Position numbers and translations under genes: made by a program. DNA of 64,000 bases. Origin: Aphrocallistes beatrix (lineage: Eukaryota; Porifera; Hexactinellida; Sceptrulophora; Aphrocallistidae). Below are positions 1-23,300 of the stretch, in pieces (the stretch's first letter is position 1; each line of letters begins with the position of its first letter). The notes beneath the pieces are model-generated. The model saw only the letters and a program-made list of their open reading frames with translations. It did no database searches and was not told the DNA's origin. The DNA is taken from the NCBI GenBank assembly GCA_963281255.1, contig OY725498.1:806001-870000 (forward strand), read 5' to 3'.

Positions 1-44
1 GCTCATAAAATGGTTGCTAATACGCGAAGTTATTAATACTTTGC

Positions 45-138
45 CGAGGAATATTGAATTGAAAGTGAAAGTTAATTGAAAGTGAATTGAAATTGAAAAT
101 GAAAGTGGGGTCATTTCTATTTATACCTTTGACCCCAC
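45..138 (+). repeat. Dispersed GAAAGTGAAA repeat, copy 1
   Basis: Several GAAAGTGAAA / GAAATTGAAAATGAAA units are followed by GTGGGGTCATTTCTATTTATA and ending at GACCCC. Related copies occur at about 7470-7545 (same strand) and 59259-59370 (opposite strand). The shared order of blocks, including AGGAAT-TTGAA before and TATTTATA after, shows a dispersed repeat family and not a simple microsatellite. The motif matches the GAAANNGAAA core known for IRF transcription factors. Confidence 0.7.
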
Positions 139-294
139 GTCAAATTAGGGATAATTATTAATTAATAGGAAACAGAATCAACACGAAATCTTCACCTGGG
201 ACCTGAAGTTTGGTTGCAAATAGAGCAATATTGCTAATAAGCGAATTCCATTGTTTTTGTATTCTGGAGGTGCTCCTCTGTTTTCCAGCAGGCA

Positions 295-450
295 CTAATT
301 TCCGGGACGGGACGGCATCCCGTCCCGGAAATTAGGTACCTTTTCTGTCCCGTCCCGGAGATTAGGCATCTTAACTCATCCCATCCCGGAAATTAGGTAT
401 CTAGATTTTCCGGGACGGTCCCGTCCCGTCCCGTCCTGGAAATTAGGCAT
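295..450. repeat. GC-rich tandem repeat block
   Basis: Degenerate units of the form CCCGTCCCGGAAATTAGG recur four times, separated by short AT-rich spacers and inverted GGGACGGGAC segments. A diverged version (TTCCGTAAATTAGGTA, twice) lies at about 5588-5690 inside a DOT1L intron. Confidence 0.7.
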
Positions 451-519
451 GCCCCTCATTCTGGAATACCTCATTGATTACCTCCATTATCTAACACTCA
501 TTAGCTGTGGTAACAAGGA

Positions 520-10402
<9,883 letters not shown>

Positions 10403-11369
10403 ATTCTTTGTATTGATTGATAGCCGTCACTTAAGCAATCATTTATTGATATTGTTGTTGTTGTTGTTGTTGTGATAATAATGTCACATAATTGTGACAA
10501 GTAGTTTTTAAGATATTTATGGAATTCACACATCAGTCATATTTTATGAATTAATTAAATTCAATTATCCTTTTTAACACCTGTCTATTTTCCGAATCTG
10601 GAGCTGAGATATTTTAAAGTACTGACAATATTCAAATAGTTTTTATATTGGAAAGTTTCCCGATTCCCAGGGCCATTAACTATGAAGACTAGACTCTACC
10701 TATGGGATGTCCCGAAGGGACAATTCTCAATTGTCCAGATTGATATACGTAAATGCTATTCGTGATCAATTTTGTTCCAGCAAGACAATTACACTCGAAA
10801 TGTTCGGATAACTGACAGCAATATTAGTGAGGTTGAGATTGAATTTTCGAAGGTGCATGAGTAAAGTACATTTATGTACTAAGAGATTTATAATGAAGAT
10901 TTAATAAAACAAATCTACAATTCTAATTTAAGAATCTTATTTTCTATTATTTTACTCAGTATCAGTGACAGCTGTTTCCAATTACATAGAGACAGCACAT
11001 CAAGCTTGCTATCGAACTACTTAGCTTAGCGATATTCTGGCAATGAGAGGGGAGTGTAATCCCGATATCTTCTCCTGCCCTGCTTGCCACCCTCCCTTAT
11101 CTGATACCGCCCATGTTCAGTCTCCAACACACCCACTCAACTGAGTTGATAATCAACACTTAGTTACCAAATTGATTTAATGGAATGCACAGTAATTACA
11201 GTGTTAAATGTTGGCATCTTAATCGGAAGTAGCAACTCCCTGAGATGTATACGCGTGCCCTAACTTAAGCTGTAGTGTGAACGCTCAAGGTTAATTATCG
11301 ATTAGGCTGTACAGACTCTACTTCCAACTTTAAAATCTTTGGGGAAGGGGAAGGGGGGGAGGGGTCTAG
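10403..11369. other. Spacer between convergent DOT1L and MAST
   Basis: This is the 3' intergenic region where DOT1L (+) and MAST (-) converge. It holds a (TTG)n microsatellite (about 10451-10473) and a polyadenylation signal for DOT1L (10903-10908). No further coding sequence was recognised. Confidence 0.6.
10903..10908 (+). terminator. DOT1L polyadenylation signal
   Basis: An AATAAA hexamer lies about 500 bp downstream of the DOT1L stop. It is the only canonical plus-strand signal I noticed in this spacer; actual use is inferred. Confidence 0.45.
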
Positions 11370-14300
11370 TTATAAGTTGCTAAAGTAGATGGGGTTGGAA
11401 TGTCTCTGCGGGGATTTGGAGTGGATGGTGGTAGCGGAGCGCGGTCGGACAGCCTGATGGGGGTCAGGCGAGGGTAGCAGCTGCGTCTGAGTGGGACTAG
11501 CCGCACAGGTGACCGAGCAGTCGAGGCTGCTGGTGTGATGATGCTCCTTCAGGTCTGAGTTGGTTTGGCTCCGTGAGCGTCCGACGCGTGAGTGCACGTT
11601 ATGCATGTGAGTGTAGGGGTGCACGCTCTTGGACTGCTTGGACGTGCGTGCTCGCGTGTGCTGAGGAGGAGGCACCAGGTGGTTCTCTTTCTGCTGGGAG
11701 AGGTTGAGGGAGGTGGAGCGGTAGAGGGAGCTGGGGGAGGGGGTGCGAGCTAGGGGGGACACTGGGGTTGGTCTCTTTTTGTTATTTTTGTTGTAGAGGC
11801 GGTCTTTCATCTTGTGCGCGGGGGATCCGTGGGACAGGGGGGAGGCTGGCCCCGGGGAGACAGAAGAGGTGATTGAGGGAGCTCTGGTGTGCCCGCCTAT
11901 TGGATTCAGTATAAATAGCCGAGTTCAATCATAATGTAAGTAAAATGTATTTTTAGTATGTAAAGAAACAATAGGCCTGTTGCATGAAAAAATGCCCCCC
12001 CCGTGAAAAAATGCCCCCACCATGGATATTCATGTAATATGGGGGGGGGCAAAATTTAATGGAGTTAGCGTGAAAAATTGCCCCCCCCCGTGAAAAAATG
12101 CCCCCCACCATGGATATTCTTGAGTTTAACACTAAATATTGCTGATACTATTTATATACGATACATTTATGAAAGTCATTGTTATTACTTCACACGACTA
12201 GTTTGTTGATTTGCAATGCTTTAGTAAACGAATAGAAGCCAAATAGCATTCAAAATGTTTTGTATAAGCATTGGCATACTTTAGAATATCCATGGTGGGG
12301 GGCATTTTTTCACGGGGGGGCAATTTTTCACGCTAACTCCATTAAATTTTGCCCCCCCCCATATTACATGAATATCCATGGTGGGGGCATTTTTTCACGG
12401 GGGGGGCATTTTTTCATGCAACAGGCCTTTGGAGACAAGATACCATGGGTCCATGGGACCATCCGATTTGTACATCTTATTCTTTATACAAAGTTATTAC
12501 ATACATGCCAACTGTCCCGTTTTTTGGCGGGACGTCCCGCTTTTTCACTCTTCTGTTGAGCTAATTTTCTCGAGTGTCCCACTTTTACATGAAATTTGCC
12601 CCATTATGTCCCGCTTTTTTTAATTCTATGCAGTACTTTTCTATTGCGTCCCGCATGTCCCGCGAAACTCAACACTGCGTCCCGCTTTTTTCATGGTTCA
12701 GGTTGGCATGTATGTTACTATGTCCATTCTGCATGAAGTTCACCACTCCTGTACTACTCACAACAGAATGCATGCTAATAGTCATTGGTTAGTTCAATGT
12801 ACAGCGAGTTCTGTAGAAGTGGATTTAACCGCAAACTGAACCTACCTCTCTCTGAAGAAGTGGAGGAGGCAGATGAAGTTCTGTGTGGGAGAGAGAAGGG
12901 GAGCTTGTTGAGGATGTTGGCCCCTCTCTTACTCTTCTTCGACTGGAAGAACCCTTTCAGAGTGTTGGACTTCTTGGAGATCCTGACCGCATCGCAGGAG
13001 TCCCTCTTCTTCAGGTCTCGCTGTATCGAGGATTCATGCAGAGGGACGATGGTTAGGATGACTCTCTTGTTTTGTGCCAGCAGCATTGCTACCTGCGCGT
13101 GTGAATAACCGCGGATTTCTTCGTGGTTTATGTGTGTGATGAGGTCGTTCTCCTTCACACCCCCCTTCGCAGCCGGACTGCCCCGCACGATACCCTTGAG
13201 AGATTCATTAGAATAATTTCCATTTTTTACAATTACGTATTTTATAATTACAGTCGACTCCGCTTAATAGGACCACATCGGTCAGAGGACATTTTGGCCC
13301 AATTAAGCCGAGAACCCTATTAACTGAAATATTTCGTATTAGCTTCTATGTATAAGAACTGAGAACTATTCAGGTCCTGCCAAAATTGGTCCGATTAAGC
13401 GGAGTCGACTTTATTTTAAAACTAATATAGACTCACAGTTGCCAGGTGGTCGGTCTGGTAGTTGTTCGAGTTCTTCATGTAGACCCGAATCCCTCTCACT
13501 CCAAAACCGAATTCATTCCGGCACTTCTCCACTTCTATCTCCGTCGAGTTAGGATCGTTCGGAGAAATTATCTTCGGCGTTTGAGGGGAAATGGGATTGG
13601 ATTCACGAGAGCCGACGTAAAACGGTTTCGATTTATTGACTGGCACCTGCCTCTTCAGCCTTGGACTCCTGACCTGTGATCCTTTCATCACGATCTGGTT
13701 CTTACTCTGCGGGTTGCTGCTCACTCGGGACGGAGAGGAAGATTTGGTGTGAGTACGGTAGCGAACTGGAGGAACCTCTTCTACTAAGAATGAATAAGTC
13801 TTAAGTTCGACTCGTGTCAATAAGCACATACCCGAGATTGCAAATTGTTTCTAGAACAGCGATTTTTCCACCTTCCATGGATCCCTAAACCGATTTTCTA
13901 CACACCGAATTTTTTTGAATAAGCGCCCGGGAGATTATTTTCATGGACGTTAAACCCCCGGCGTTTATTCGGGGAAAGACGGTTCCCCAGATTGGGACCA
14001 CTGCTCTAGAATATTGCATAGTTCGGTATTTCGGTTTGAGAGGTGTTACCTTTCCCTAGCTCAGGGTGCGCGGAGTGGTAGTCAGGAGACACGAAGGAGA
14101 GCTCTGGCTCCGAGACAGAGAGCAGGGCGAGGTTGGTGGTGTTGGTGGTTCGTGGGAGGTATGCGTCATGCGAGTGCAAGTCCAGATCTGAAGTCGTGAT
14201 GCACGGGAACTGGAGGTTGGGTCTGATGGTGGAAGGAGGAGAGAGGAGACTAACCAGGTCTTGTTTCACCCTATATTAGGTAGTGTATAAACTCAATGTA

Positions 14301-17300
14301 GATATGTATCCACAAATATACGTCATAACCACAGTGGTATTCAAACTGAGACCACTGCATTGTAATGCAGAATATCATTAACTAGAAGTTAGTGAATATT
14401 TTCCACAATTCGTACCCTTCATCTTCAATCGACTTTTCATCCTCTTTGTCGGAGAGAATGGAGAGGTCTGGGACACTTTTCTCGCTGGGGGAGTCTAGGA
14501 CTTCCTTCTGATCTTCCTTCGGGAAGGAAGGGGGGCTAGGCGCGTTAATCATGTCACTTATTTCGTCGAGGATATCTCCCTCCATCAGGCGGGAGAACCT
14601 GTAGGAGGTGCTAGCGAACTGAGTCATCCCCATGTCCCCATCGATGTCGTCCTCTCCGTCATCACTCTCGTAGTCGTCTGGATACCTGTCTTCTCGAGCT
14701 AAGGAGCAGAATAGATGTGTTATACCGTAGGATAGAGCGAAGGAAGAAATGACGATTTGACTAATTTAAGGATAAGGGCCGTTCAAACGTTACGTAACGC
14801 TTCCAAGGGTAGCAAAGTGTGACAGTCCTATCATTGTTGTATACAATATGGTCAAAAAGCGTGACATAGAGAGGGGGGGGGTGTCTAAAATCAGAGAGTT
14901 TTGCGTAACGTCTGAACTCTAACTGCAATCTACTGCGCAGACTTACTGTCAAAGTATGAAGTGTCGTATTCTCCTTCCAGCTGAGGAATGAACTCCGCCT
15001 TTATTCTGATGAGATTGTTCCAATCTACTGCGATGAAGAACGGATGAGACTTCACTCCTTCAATCCCTAAACACAGACACAGCATAGTAACCATGAATGC
15101 TATTTGTTCCAGGTGTCTGCTGTACAGATAAATACGCGTTTTATATACAAGTGACTCTGCTTAATTGGGACACTTTGGTTCTGGATATTTTGTCCCGATT
15201 AAGCGGAGTTCCCAATTAACCGATGGAGTTTAGCATTAGGTTCTATGTATGGGAACCATTCCATTCCTGGAGACTTGTCCCGATTAATTAAACGGAGTTG
15301 ATTGTAAGTATTCATTTCGACTAAATCATTACCTCCCATGTCACTGCTACCAAGCCTCTTCTTGGACTGGAAAGTTAGCAGCTTCCTGATCAGGTCCTCT
15401 GCGTCCTTAGGCGGTCTCTCAATCAGCTCGTCTTCAGGCCAAGTTAGCTCATAGGATTCTGTGAAAATTTGAAAATATAATTGAATTGCATTGCAGTGTC
15501 GAACTTATGAAGCTGTCATATATCATTGTGGTCGAAAGAGTGCAAAATATGCACTCGCGCTCCTGTGTACTTCAATTTTATTGGAGTATTCAATTATCTG
15601 GAAAATCGTCTCTAAACCGCTCTTAATTAATGATCCTATACGTAAGTATTTTAGTCATGAGAATGGTACTCTGGTACTCGAGGGTGGGATTCCAAGTTTG
15701 ATCACCATTAACCATAACCAGCAGCATTCCTATAGTTCCATGTAGGGGGCGATTGGGAGTGCAAATTCAGGGCTCCCACTCTTGGCCATCACTGTTAGTT
15801 ATGAAGTGAATAGCTGTGTCTTACCGTCCGTTATCATATCGAACAGCTCCTCGACTGAGTTAGCTTTGAAGGGTTTGAAGTAGGCCAGCATTTCATAGAG
15901 AATAACTCCCATCGACCACCAGTCCACAGCCTTGTCGTACTCCAGACCCAGGATCACCTCCGGGGCGATGTAGTCCGGCGTTCCCCAGATAGTCGACTCC
16001 TTGAAATGGCTCTCACTGGGCTTGTTTGATTTAATGTTAATCTCTAACATCGCAGCAGTAGCTGTGAGACATTGGAATGTTCATTATTACTTATAATAGT
16101 ATTTTAATCACAGCGAAACTCACCTGTCACTAATCCAATCTTGGATAGACCGAAATCAGTCAGCTTGATGTGTCCCTCTGAGGTGATGAGCATGCTGGAG
16201 ATGAAATGGCACAAATTAAGGATTTTCAAAATATAATTTCAAGAATATTTTTGAGATTTGTTTACTTTATATATATATTGTACACAAAAGTAAACAAATA
16301 TTCATAAAAAATACGATCATAGCGTTAATTCCCCGTCATAAAAAGTACGGTCATACAAACACAAATCCTAGCGTTTTAATATATAAGATTTATCTGTCGA
16401 TTGACATTTTTCAAACATTGGTTAGCAGCAACAGAACTTTATATCAGTTCTAAGCAGTGAGTGGGATCAAGCACACCATCAGATACACTGCTACATCTCC
16501 GTAATTATCCTAATGAGATCTGACAGTATTGTAAAGCTCGGTGTTAGCACTTACTTATCCGGCTTGAGGTCTCTGTGGATGATTCCGTAGCTGTGCACGT
16601 ACTCGAGTGCTAGCACCGCCTCACTGAAGTACATGCGGGCCATGTCCACAGGAAGTGGACCGATGTTCTCTATCAGACTAGCCACGTCTCCGCCTTCGAC
16701 GTACTCCATCACTAAGCAGTAGTGCTTCTACAAACAGACATCTGTCATTGCCGAAGTTAAGACTAGGTTCCATGCCATGCAGTGTAATAATTTATATTTT
16801 AATAGATTGAATATTATCCAAATATAATTTCAAATTAGCAAGTTAACTACTCGACAAAAAGATTTTGAGCTCATTCAACAAATTAAATGTTTATACAGGT
16901 TAATTCGGGGTGAATTAGATGTCACAGATGTATTGGTGAGGATTTGCGAACATAATGTTAGCATGATTTCTCGCGTAATTGTCCATGGACTCAACTCCTG
17001 ATAAGTCCCTGACTTACCCTGGTGCTGAATGTGCAGAGCAGCGACACGATGAAGGGATTCTCCGCTAAGCTGAGGATATCTCTCTCTGCGTAGACTTGAG
17101 GCACCAGTTTCTTCTGTACCATTCTATGCTTGCTGATCTTCTTCATAGCAAATTTCCTGCTCGTGTCCCTGTACCGAACTAGCAGTACGATCCTGCAACA
17201 GTAAGGAAAGCTAATATAGTTATACCTGAGTGTCCTAGCAGTTAGTGCAGCGGTTTCTGTGGACCCTATAGCAATTTTCCTATATCCTGTGGACCCCTCC

Positions 17301-20300
17301 TATTAACTGTAATACACCATTTCGAATCCTGTGGACCACTGAGGGGTCCATGGACCCCAGGTTGGGCAGTGTTTCCCTCAGGATTATTGGAAAGCGCGTT
17401 AATTTTGCAATTTTTGTGCGGTTTATTCGGGTAAATTGCATTATTTTACAACAAAATCACGTTATTCGACAAGCTAAGCCTGCTAAATAGCGCGCGCGCT
17501 CGGCGGGAAACACTGAGGTTAGGACCACTGAGTTAGTGCCACTCACCCATAGGCGCCTTTAGAGATCGTCTTGATGCGGACAAAGTCTGTTTCACAAGGC
17601 TGCTTCAGCTGTTGAGGCTAAAAATAGGAAAAATAATTTGAAATAGTTTTCCAGAATAAATGTTTGGGTAGATGGTATGGTGGAGGTTAAACTTACACAG
17701 TCAGAAGCTTGAACTTCATTCTGAGCCTTCGCTTCTACGCTCGCTAGAAATCAGAAATGAGTAATATCATAGAACTTGCATTCAATTTGAAATACAGTCG
17801 ACTCAACTTAATAAGGCCATTGGTTAATCGGGTCAACCGCTTAATCGGACCACTTTTGGCAGGACCGGAATAGTTCTCACACATGTCTATTTGTTTTACA
17901 AAATATTTGAAAATGCTCACTTTCACTTTGTTCTTCTAACGATTACCTTCTAAAATGCCTACATTCCCGCCCATTTGACACATTTCCATTCTTCAAATGC
18001 CAGCCTGTACCCCCCTCAGCGACAAAAATGTCCAAAATACAAAATATTTTCGGTTAACAGGGTTCTCGACTTAATCGGGCCAAAATGTCCTCTGACCGAT
18101 GTGGTCCCATTAAGCGGAGTGGACTGTGGATGCAGATATCATCAGAAGAGGGAACTTACTCAGATCTGAGTTCAGCTGTCGCATAATGTAAGGAACAAGG
18201 TCGTCCTCACACATCCTGCGCTTAACCAAGTCAATGTCATTTGTCATAAAGTTGGAATAGGCTTCAGCATCGAATTCCTTTGAAAAGAAAACATTTCATA
18301 AAAATACACCATATTCGACTGAATTAATTTCCTATATATACAGTATATATATACCCCGTGGTGAGCTGCCAGATACATAGAATGATTCAATATAGACAAT
18401 GAACAGTCAATATTATATAATTAGAAACACAATACAAATGGAAAATTGACACAAATAGTTGTTTATTAAATTAATCTAGTAATTTATCTCAATTAATCCA
18501 GCTTTTAAGTTCTCTGCTTTTTCTTACAAGTCAGATACTTGGTTGATAGCTTGAAGATGGGAGACAGTTTGATCAACACAAACAAGAAGTACGGGGATAG
18601 AACGAGGAAGCTTGGGAGGTAATTACCCCAGAACCCTTGTTGCGAGATAGCTGGAATGCCAATGATTGCCAAGACAAACAGACAGAAAGATTCAAAATGG
18701 TTAGCGTATCGGTTGGTTGCGGGTTGGAGGAGGGAGTTTAAAATTAGAAGTAGGAGGGAGAAAATTGAAATATAGGAACAATTATCCAGAGAATAATTAT
18801 GGAGCATGTAAGGAAGAATGAATATCGACGCAAATACAAATCTACAAAAAAGTTTCATAACTTCCCACAGTTTGAAACCATAACGAAAACGGTTCTCATA
18901 GTTTCCAGTGATGTGGATAAACCTGACTCGTGAACGATAGGAGAGAACGACTAGGATTAAAGGGAACAGCAAAAGAATCACCACTAAAACGATCGAAAAA
19001 ATGTATAAAAAACCGAGTTCATGACATTTCTCATTCGAATCATAAATCCATCTATTCGCCGAGTTGCACTGGAAAGGAACGAACGCGGCGACGCAGAGAT
19101 TACAGTAGGAGAGTATGAATAAGGTCCACATGGGGAAATGAATGTTTTTTCCAATATTGTATCGCTGGAGGAAGGATACACGACTGAAGAGGAAATACAC
19201 TACCATAATCAAGAAAAAGAATACGAACGGACTCCATTCATTAAAGATAGCAACTTTCTTTTTCGAGTGAGCGTCACTCGATACACAGAATGGGTAGTTC
19301 TGTGTAATGAGCAAGTTGCTGATACTGATGAATACAGAAATGATTTGGAAAAGCAAATCTTTCCCGATTTGCCCACATCCCAACACATAGAGATACAGAA
19401 TGCTTGAGTAGAACGCAATACTTCGCGTATAGTCGTTAAATATGTCAATGCGGAGTGAGAGAATAATTGTTGTAGCGACAATGGCTAGCACGAAAAAGAG
19501 AGGGATGCCTATATATGGAGGCCAGCACGTATAGCACTGAGATTGACGGTCACCATGCAATATGGAAACAGGAGGAATAGGTAACTGTATCTTTTCCTTG
19601 CATTCAGTACAGTAGGGACCTTTCAAGCCTGGCTTGCACTGGTCGTAGGGTGTTAGTAGGTTGAAATTGCAATTGTTACGAGGAACCAACCAACTGTTAC
19701 ATTTGCAATTGAAAAACTCACATTTCACAGGACGAACTGTCTTCTCGTGGTTGTCAATTGCGATTAGACGGCTCTTGTAGGGATTCGTTTGAATGTGCGT
19801 GTAGTCGTTTGTACCTTCGTACAATTGGGAAAAATAGCGATTCTTTAATCCTTTCTCAAATTTCGGTATACAAGTGTATTGAGAAGAAGTGCTGTCTGTC
19901 TTAACAAACGTGAAGAGCCAGCCAGGACAGTTTGAAACAATTATGTTGATGCAATGATGGATCTGAGATGTGTCATTCAACGAATTGATCTCTGCACACA
20001 TTCGGCCAAAGAAGAATTTGTTCTCGGATTCCCGCTCAAATGCAATCGTGAAATTATACTCAACTGTTGGTATCCAGGGTGTTGGAATGGGAGTTATGCT
20101 GACGTTTTTAAACTCAGTGCGACTGTGAATGCCTTCAAAGAATTTCAATGAAATGTCAGAGATAGTTGTCTGATTGAATTCGTCTAGAAGTTCCAAGCGA
20201 AATTTGGAGTAATAGCCAGGAAATATAAGACTCATCTTGTCTATTTCTCGAAATTCACCNNNNNNNNNNNNNNNNNNNNNNNNNNNNNNNNNNNNNNNNN

Positions 20301-23300
20301 NNNNNNNNNNNNNNNNNNNNNNNNNNNNNNNNNNNNNNNNNNNNNNNNNNNNNNNNNNNNNNNNNNNNNNNNNNNNNNNNNNNNNNNNNNNNNNNNNNNN
20401 NNNNNNNNNNNNNNNNNNNNNNNNNNNNNNNNNNNNNNNNNNNNNNNNNNNNNNNNNNNTTATTGTGGAAGTGGCAGTGGGATATGTCGATTTCGCTCTT
20501 ATTAACGCCTGATACAATTGCAATCGCCCCTCCGCAGACATGATCGAAAAGATCTTCGGTGACAGACGCAAAGTTTGAAGAGAAAATGGACGCTTCAACG
20601 ACTAAGTTGAAACTGGAAGGATAGTTCTCGTTAATCAAGAACAAGGCAGGTCCCTTGGTAGCGTGGCAGTGGGTGAACTTGCAGTGACTAATCTTTATCG
20701 CAAAGGTGCTAGTAGTGTCGATCGCATGAATGGCTATCCCTGCACCATGACTCCGTTCCGCGTTTTCTAACCCTTCTCCAGGCCAAGAAACCAGACCGTG
20801 AAAACTTGACTCGGAAACGATAAGACTTGAATTTTCATCCTGCGAAGAAGTGTAAAAGATTCCCTGACTAAAGAATGCACTCCTCGATTCGAATTTGTTG
20901 TTATTTACGAAGACATGTCTGGAATCGGAAACATGAACCATGACTCCGTGGAAATCTGAGAAATTCGAGTTGAGGATTGTGAGGTTCGAGATAGAATGGA
21001 AAGATAGACCACGACTATGCGCTACAGTCTTGGGATTGGATGTAGGCCCATGAGTGATGGCGAGATGTCTACAAGGATTAAACTGAATGTTCTTCACGAT
21101 AACTTTGGTAATGTTCCCAAAGAAAATACGCGTATGATTCCCATTATCGAAACAGATGCTGGACTCCACTCTGCCAGTTATCTCGACACTCGGATAGCCC
21201 ACGAATCGAGTTGGAGAGAGAGTTCTATAAATAGTATGCGCTTTCAATATAATGGTACAAGGTCTCTGCAAGTTAGGGCAGCTAGTATTCACAAAGTGGT
21301 GGAATGGCACTGAGTTTGCAAGCACGGTGGGCAAGAGGAGTAGAAAAGGAATAACTATCATTGTGTAGATAAGAATAATTATTAAGCAGGTAATGTTTGA
21401 GCTTTTATACTTACATTCTACACTTTGTAAGCATTGGCTGGGATATTTCTCTTCGGAAACACAGAAAATAATTGCTCTTTTTAAATTAACGCTGGGTTAT
21501 ATGAAAGCTGAGTTGGATTACAAGTAATAACAATGACTTCACTGCTGTTGTGTTTTCACAGAGCCATAACGTGTAAAATCAGCAATTACAAATAGAATCA
21601 GCAAGTTACAAAATCTAATTTAGACACTCACCATACATTCGAGAAGTCTAGCAGGACGGCTCACAATTCCCAATAACTGCTTAATGACAGAAATAGATGG
21701 ACACACTTCATTACTGGTCTGAAACCTTTCCACAACCTAATACGAACAAATATCAACAACATTCCTTTCTTACATTGGTAGAGTGAGGATGCTTACTCTA
21801 TGGAGGATATCAGCTAAATCTTTTGTGATGATGATGAAGAAACTGCTCGTGAGTTGGTTAGTATCGGAGGCTTCTTCAATGCTTTGTGCCAGCCCTATGA
21901 GCTAGGATGAACATAGTAATTAGTAACCATAGTTACGTATGTGCCAGGAAAGTATTAGAAAGATCATGCTGACATGAATATGTACCTGATTTTTGGAGAA
22001 AGATTCGATCTTATCTTCATTATTAAGATACTTAATGAACTCATGGAGTTGGTCTTGCATAAGTTGGAGAGCCTAAATGAATGATTATCAATAGTTGACG
22101 TGCTCTAGCACAAATTGGCACAGAGCAAAATATTGATTCACAATAATTCACCTGGGGAGAAATTCAATATTTTATGCTAAGTTTAAGTTGTTAGCATGAC
22201 TTACATGGGGAAAGTTGGCCTTGAATGTGTCCCATACAGTGGTCTGTTCGAGTGGCTGAGACGAAATCGAAGTGTCAGGACTAAGCATTAAAATCACAAT
22301 AAAACGACAGAATTACCATCATTAAATTGACCCAGATAGATAGCATTAGTGTATGGAGTATGTCAGGATATTTTAACATTGGAAAAGTCCTCATGTAGTA
22401 AATACGTATATTGCTCAATTTTGGCTCATAAAGTTCACTGCTTAATCGTGTTACGTTTATATAAATATGGCATAAGTGTTCTTTACCATCAACAGATCAA
22501 AGTCTGGATTAATTTAGCCACAGCCATGCGATAGTAGAGAGTATTAATAACAATTACAACTTCCACTGCACAGACATAGTTAGATGGCATTCAACATACA
22601 AACTGCTAGTAGTACAGTGAACAGAGCAGAGCCAGTAGACACACGAGAAGCCTGGGAGGGCAGATAGTAGAGGGTAGGCCCTTGGACATGTGACCAGTAT
22701 TCGTCCAGTTCATGCACTACTGTGTAGTAGAAGGTGACGTTATCACTCCTAATGCCTCTCCATACTAACTGCTGGGTGTGGAGTTTGTCATCCGCCCCGT
22801 TATAGTGAGCGATACTATTCCCCTCGCTGTGACCTTCACAATGGACATTCTGCTGGTACCCGTTTTGGGGGATGAATGTGCCTGTAGGGTGACCTTCACT
22901 GTCGCGACCTTGCACCATAAACCCAACGAAAGATTTCTCAGAAGGATCCGAGAGTTCTAGTGTGATGTGGTCTCCTGTTTGGTAGGTGTTGAATGGTGAA
23001 TTCAAGATGGTTAGTTTGTACGGGGTTTGCGAGGAGAGAGAAACTGCATTATGTCCCGTGGGAGAGGAATCCGGAGATAAGGAGCGGCAAACACTCGTAG
23101 GGGGACCCGTGGAATACCCGTGTGTAAGTTGTAGCAGGTATAGAGCAAGGAATGGTAGGAAAAATGGCATTATAATGAATGTTGAAACAATGTATCTGCA
23201 TTCTAATATATAACAACAGTTTTTGATGATGGAATGTGTCAATGGGTGACTTCAATGTCAGAAGTGTGAGTTAAGATAAGAACAGAGTTCTATCATTGTT

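Larger units (their letters stand above)
1..519. other. Upstream region of DOT1L, repeat-rich
   Basis: No coding exon was found before the DOT1L start. The stretch holds a GAAAGTGAAA-type dispersed repeat (about 45-138) and a GC-rich tandem block (about 295-450); both are listed separately. No convincing core promoter motif was identified. Confidence 0.5.

Noticed and set aside
12260..12623. Overlapping plus-strand ORFs with repeated [13 protein letters not shown] peptides
   Set aside because: They lie inside the foldback element and a neighbouring MITE; the repetition reflects the inverted arms.
19138..19407. Plus-strand ORF opposite the multi-TM gene
   Set aside because: Antisense shadow of the membrane-spanning region; no domain or splice evidence.
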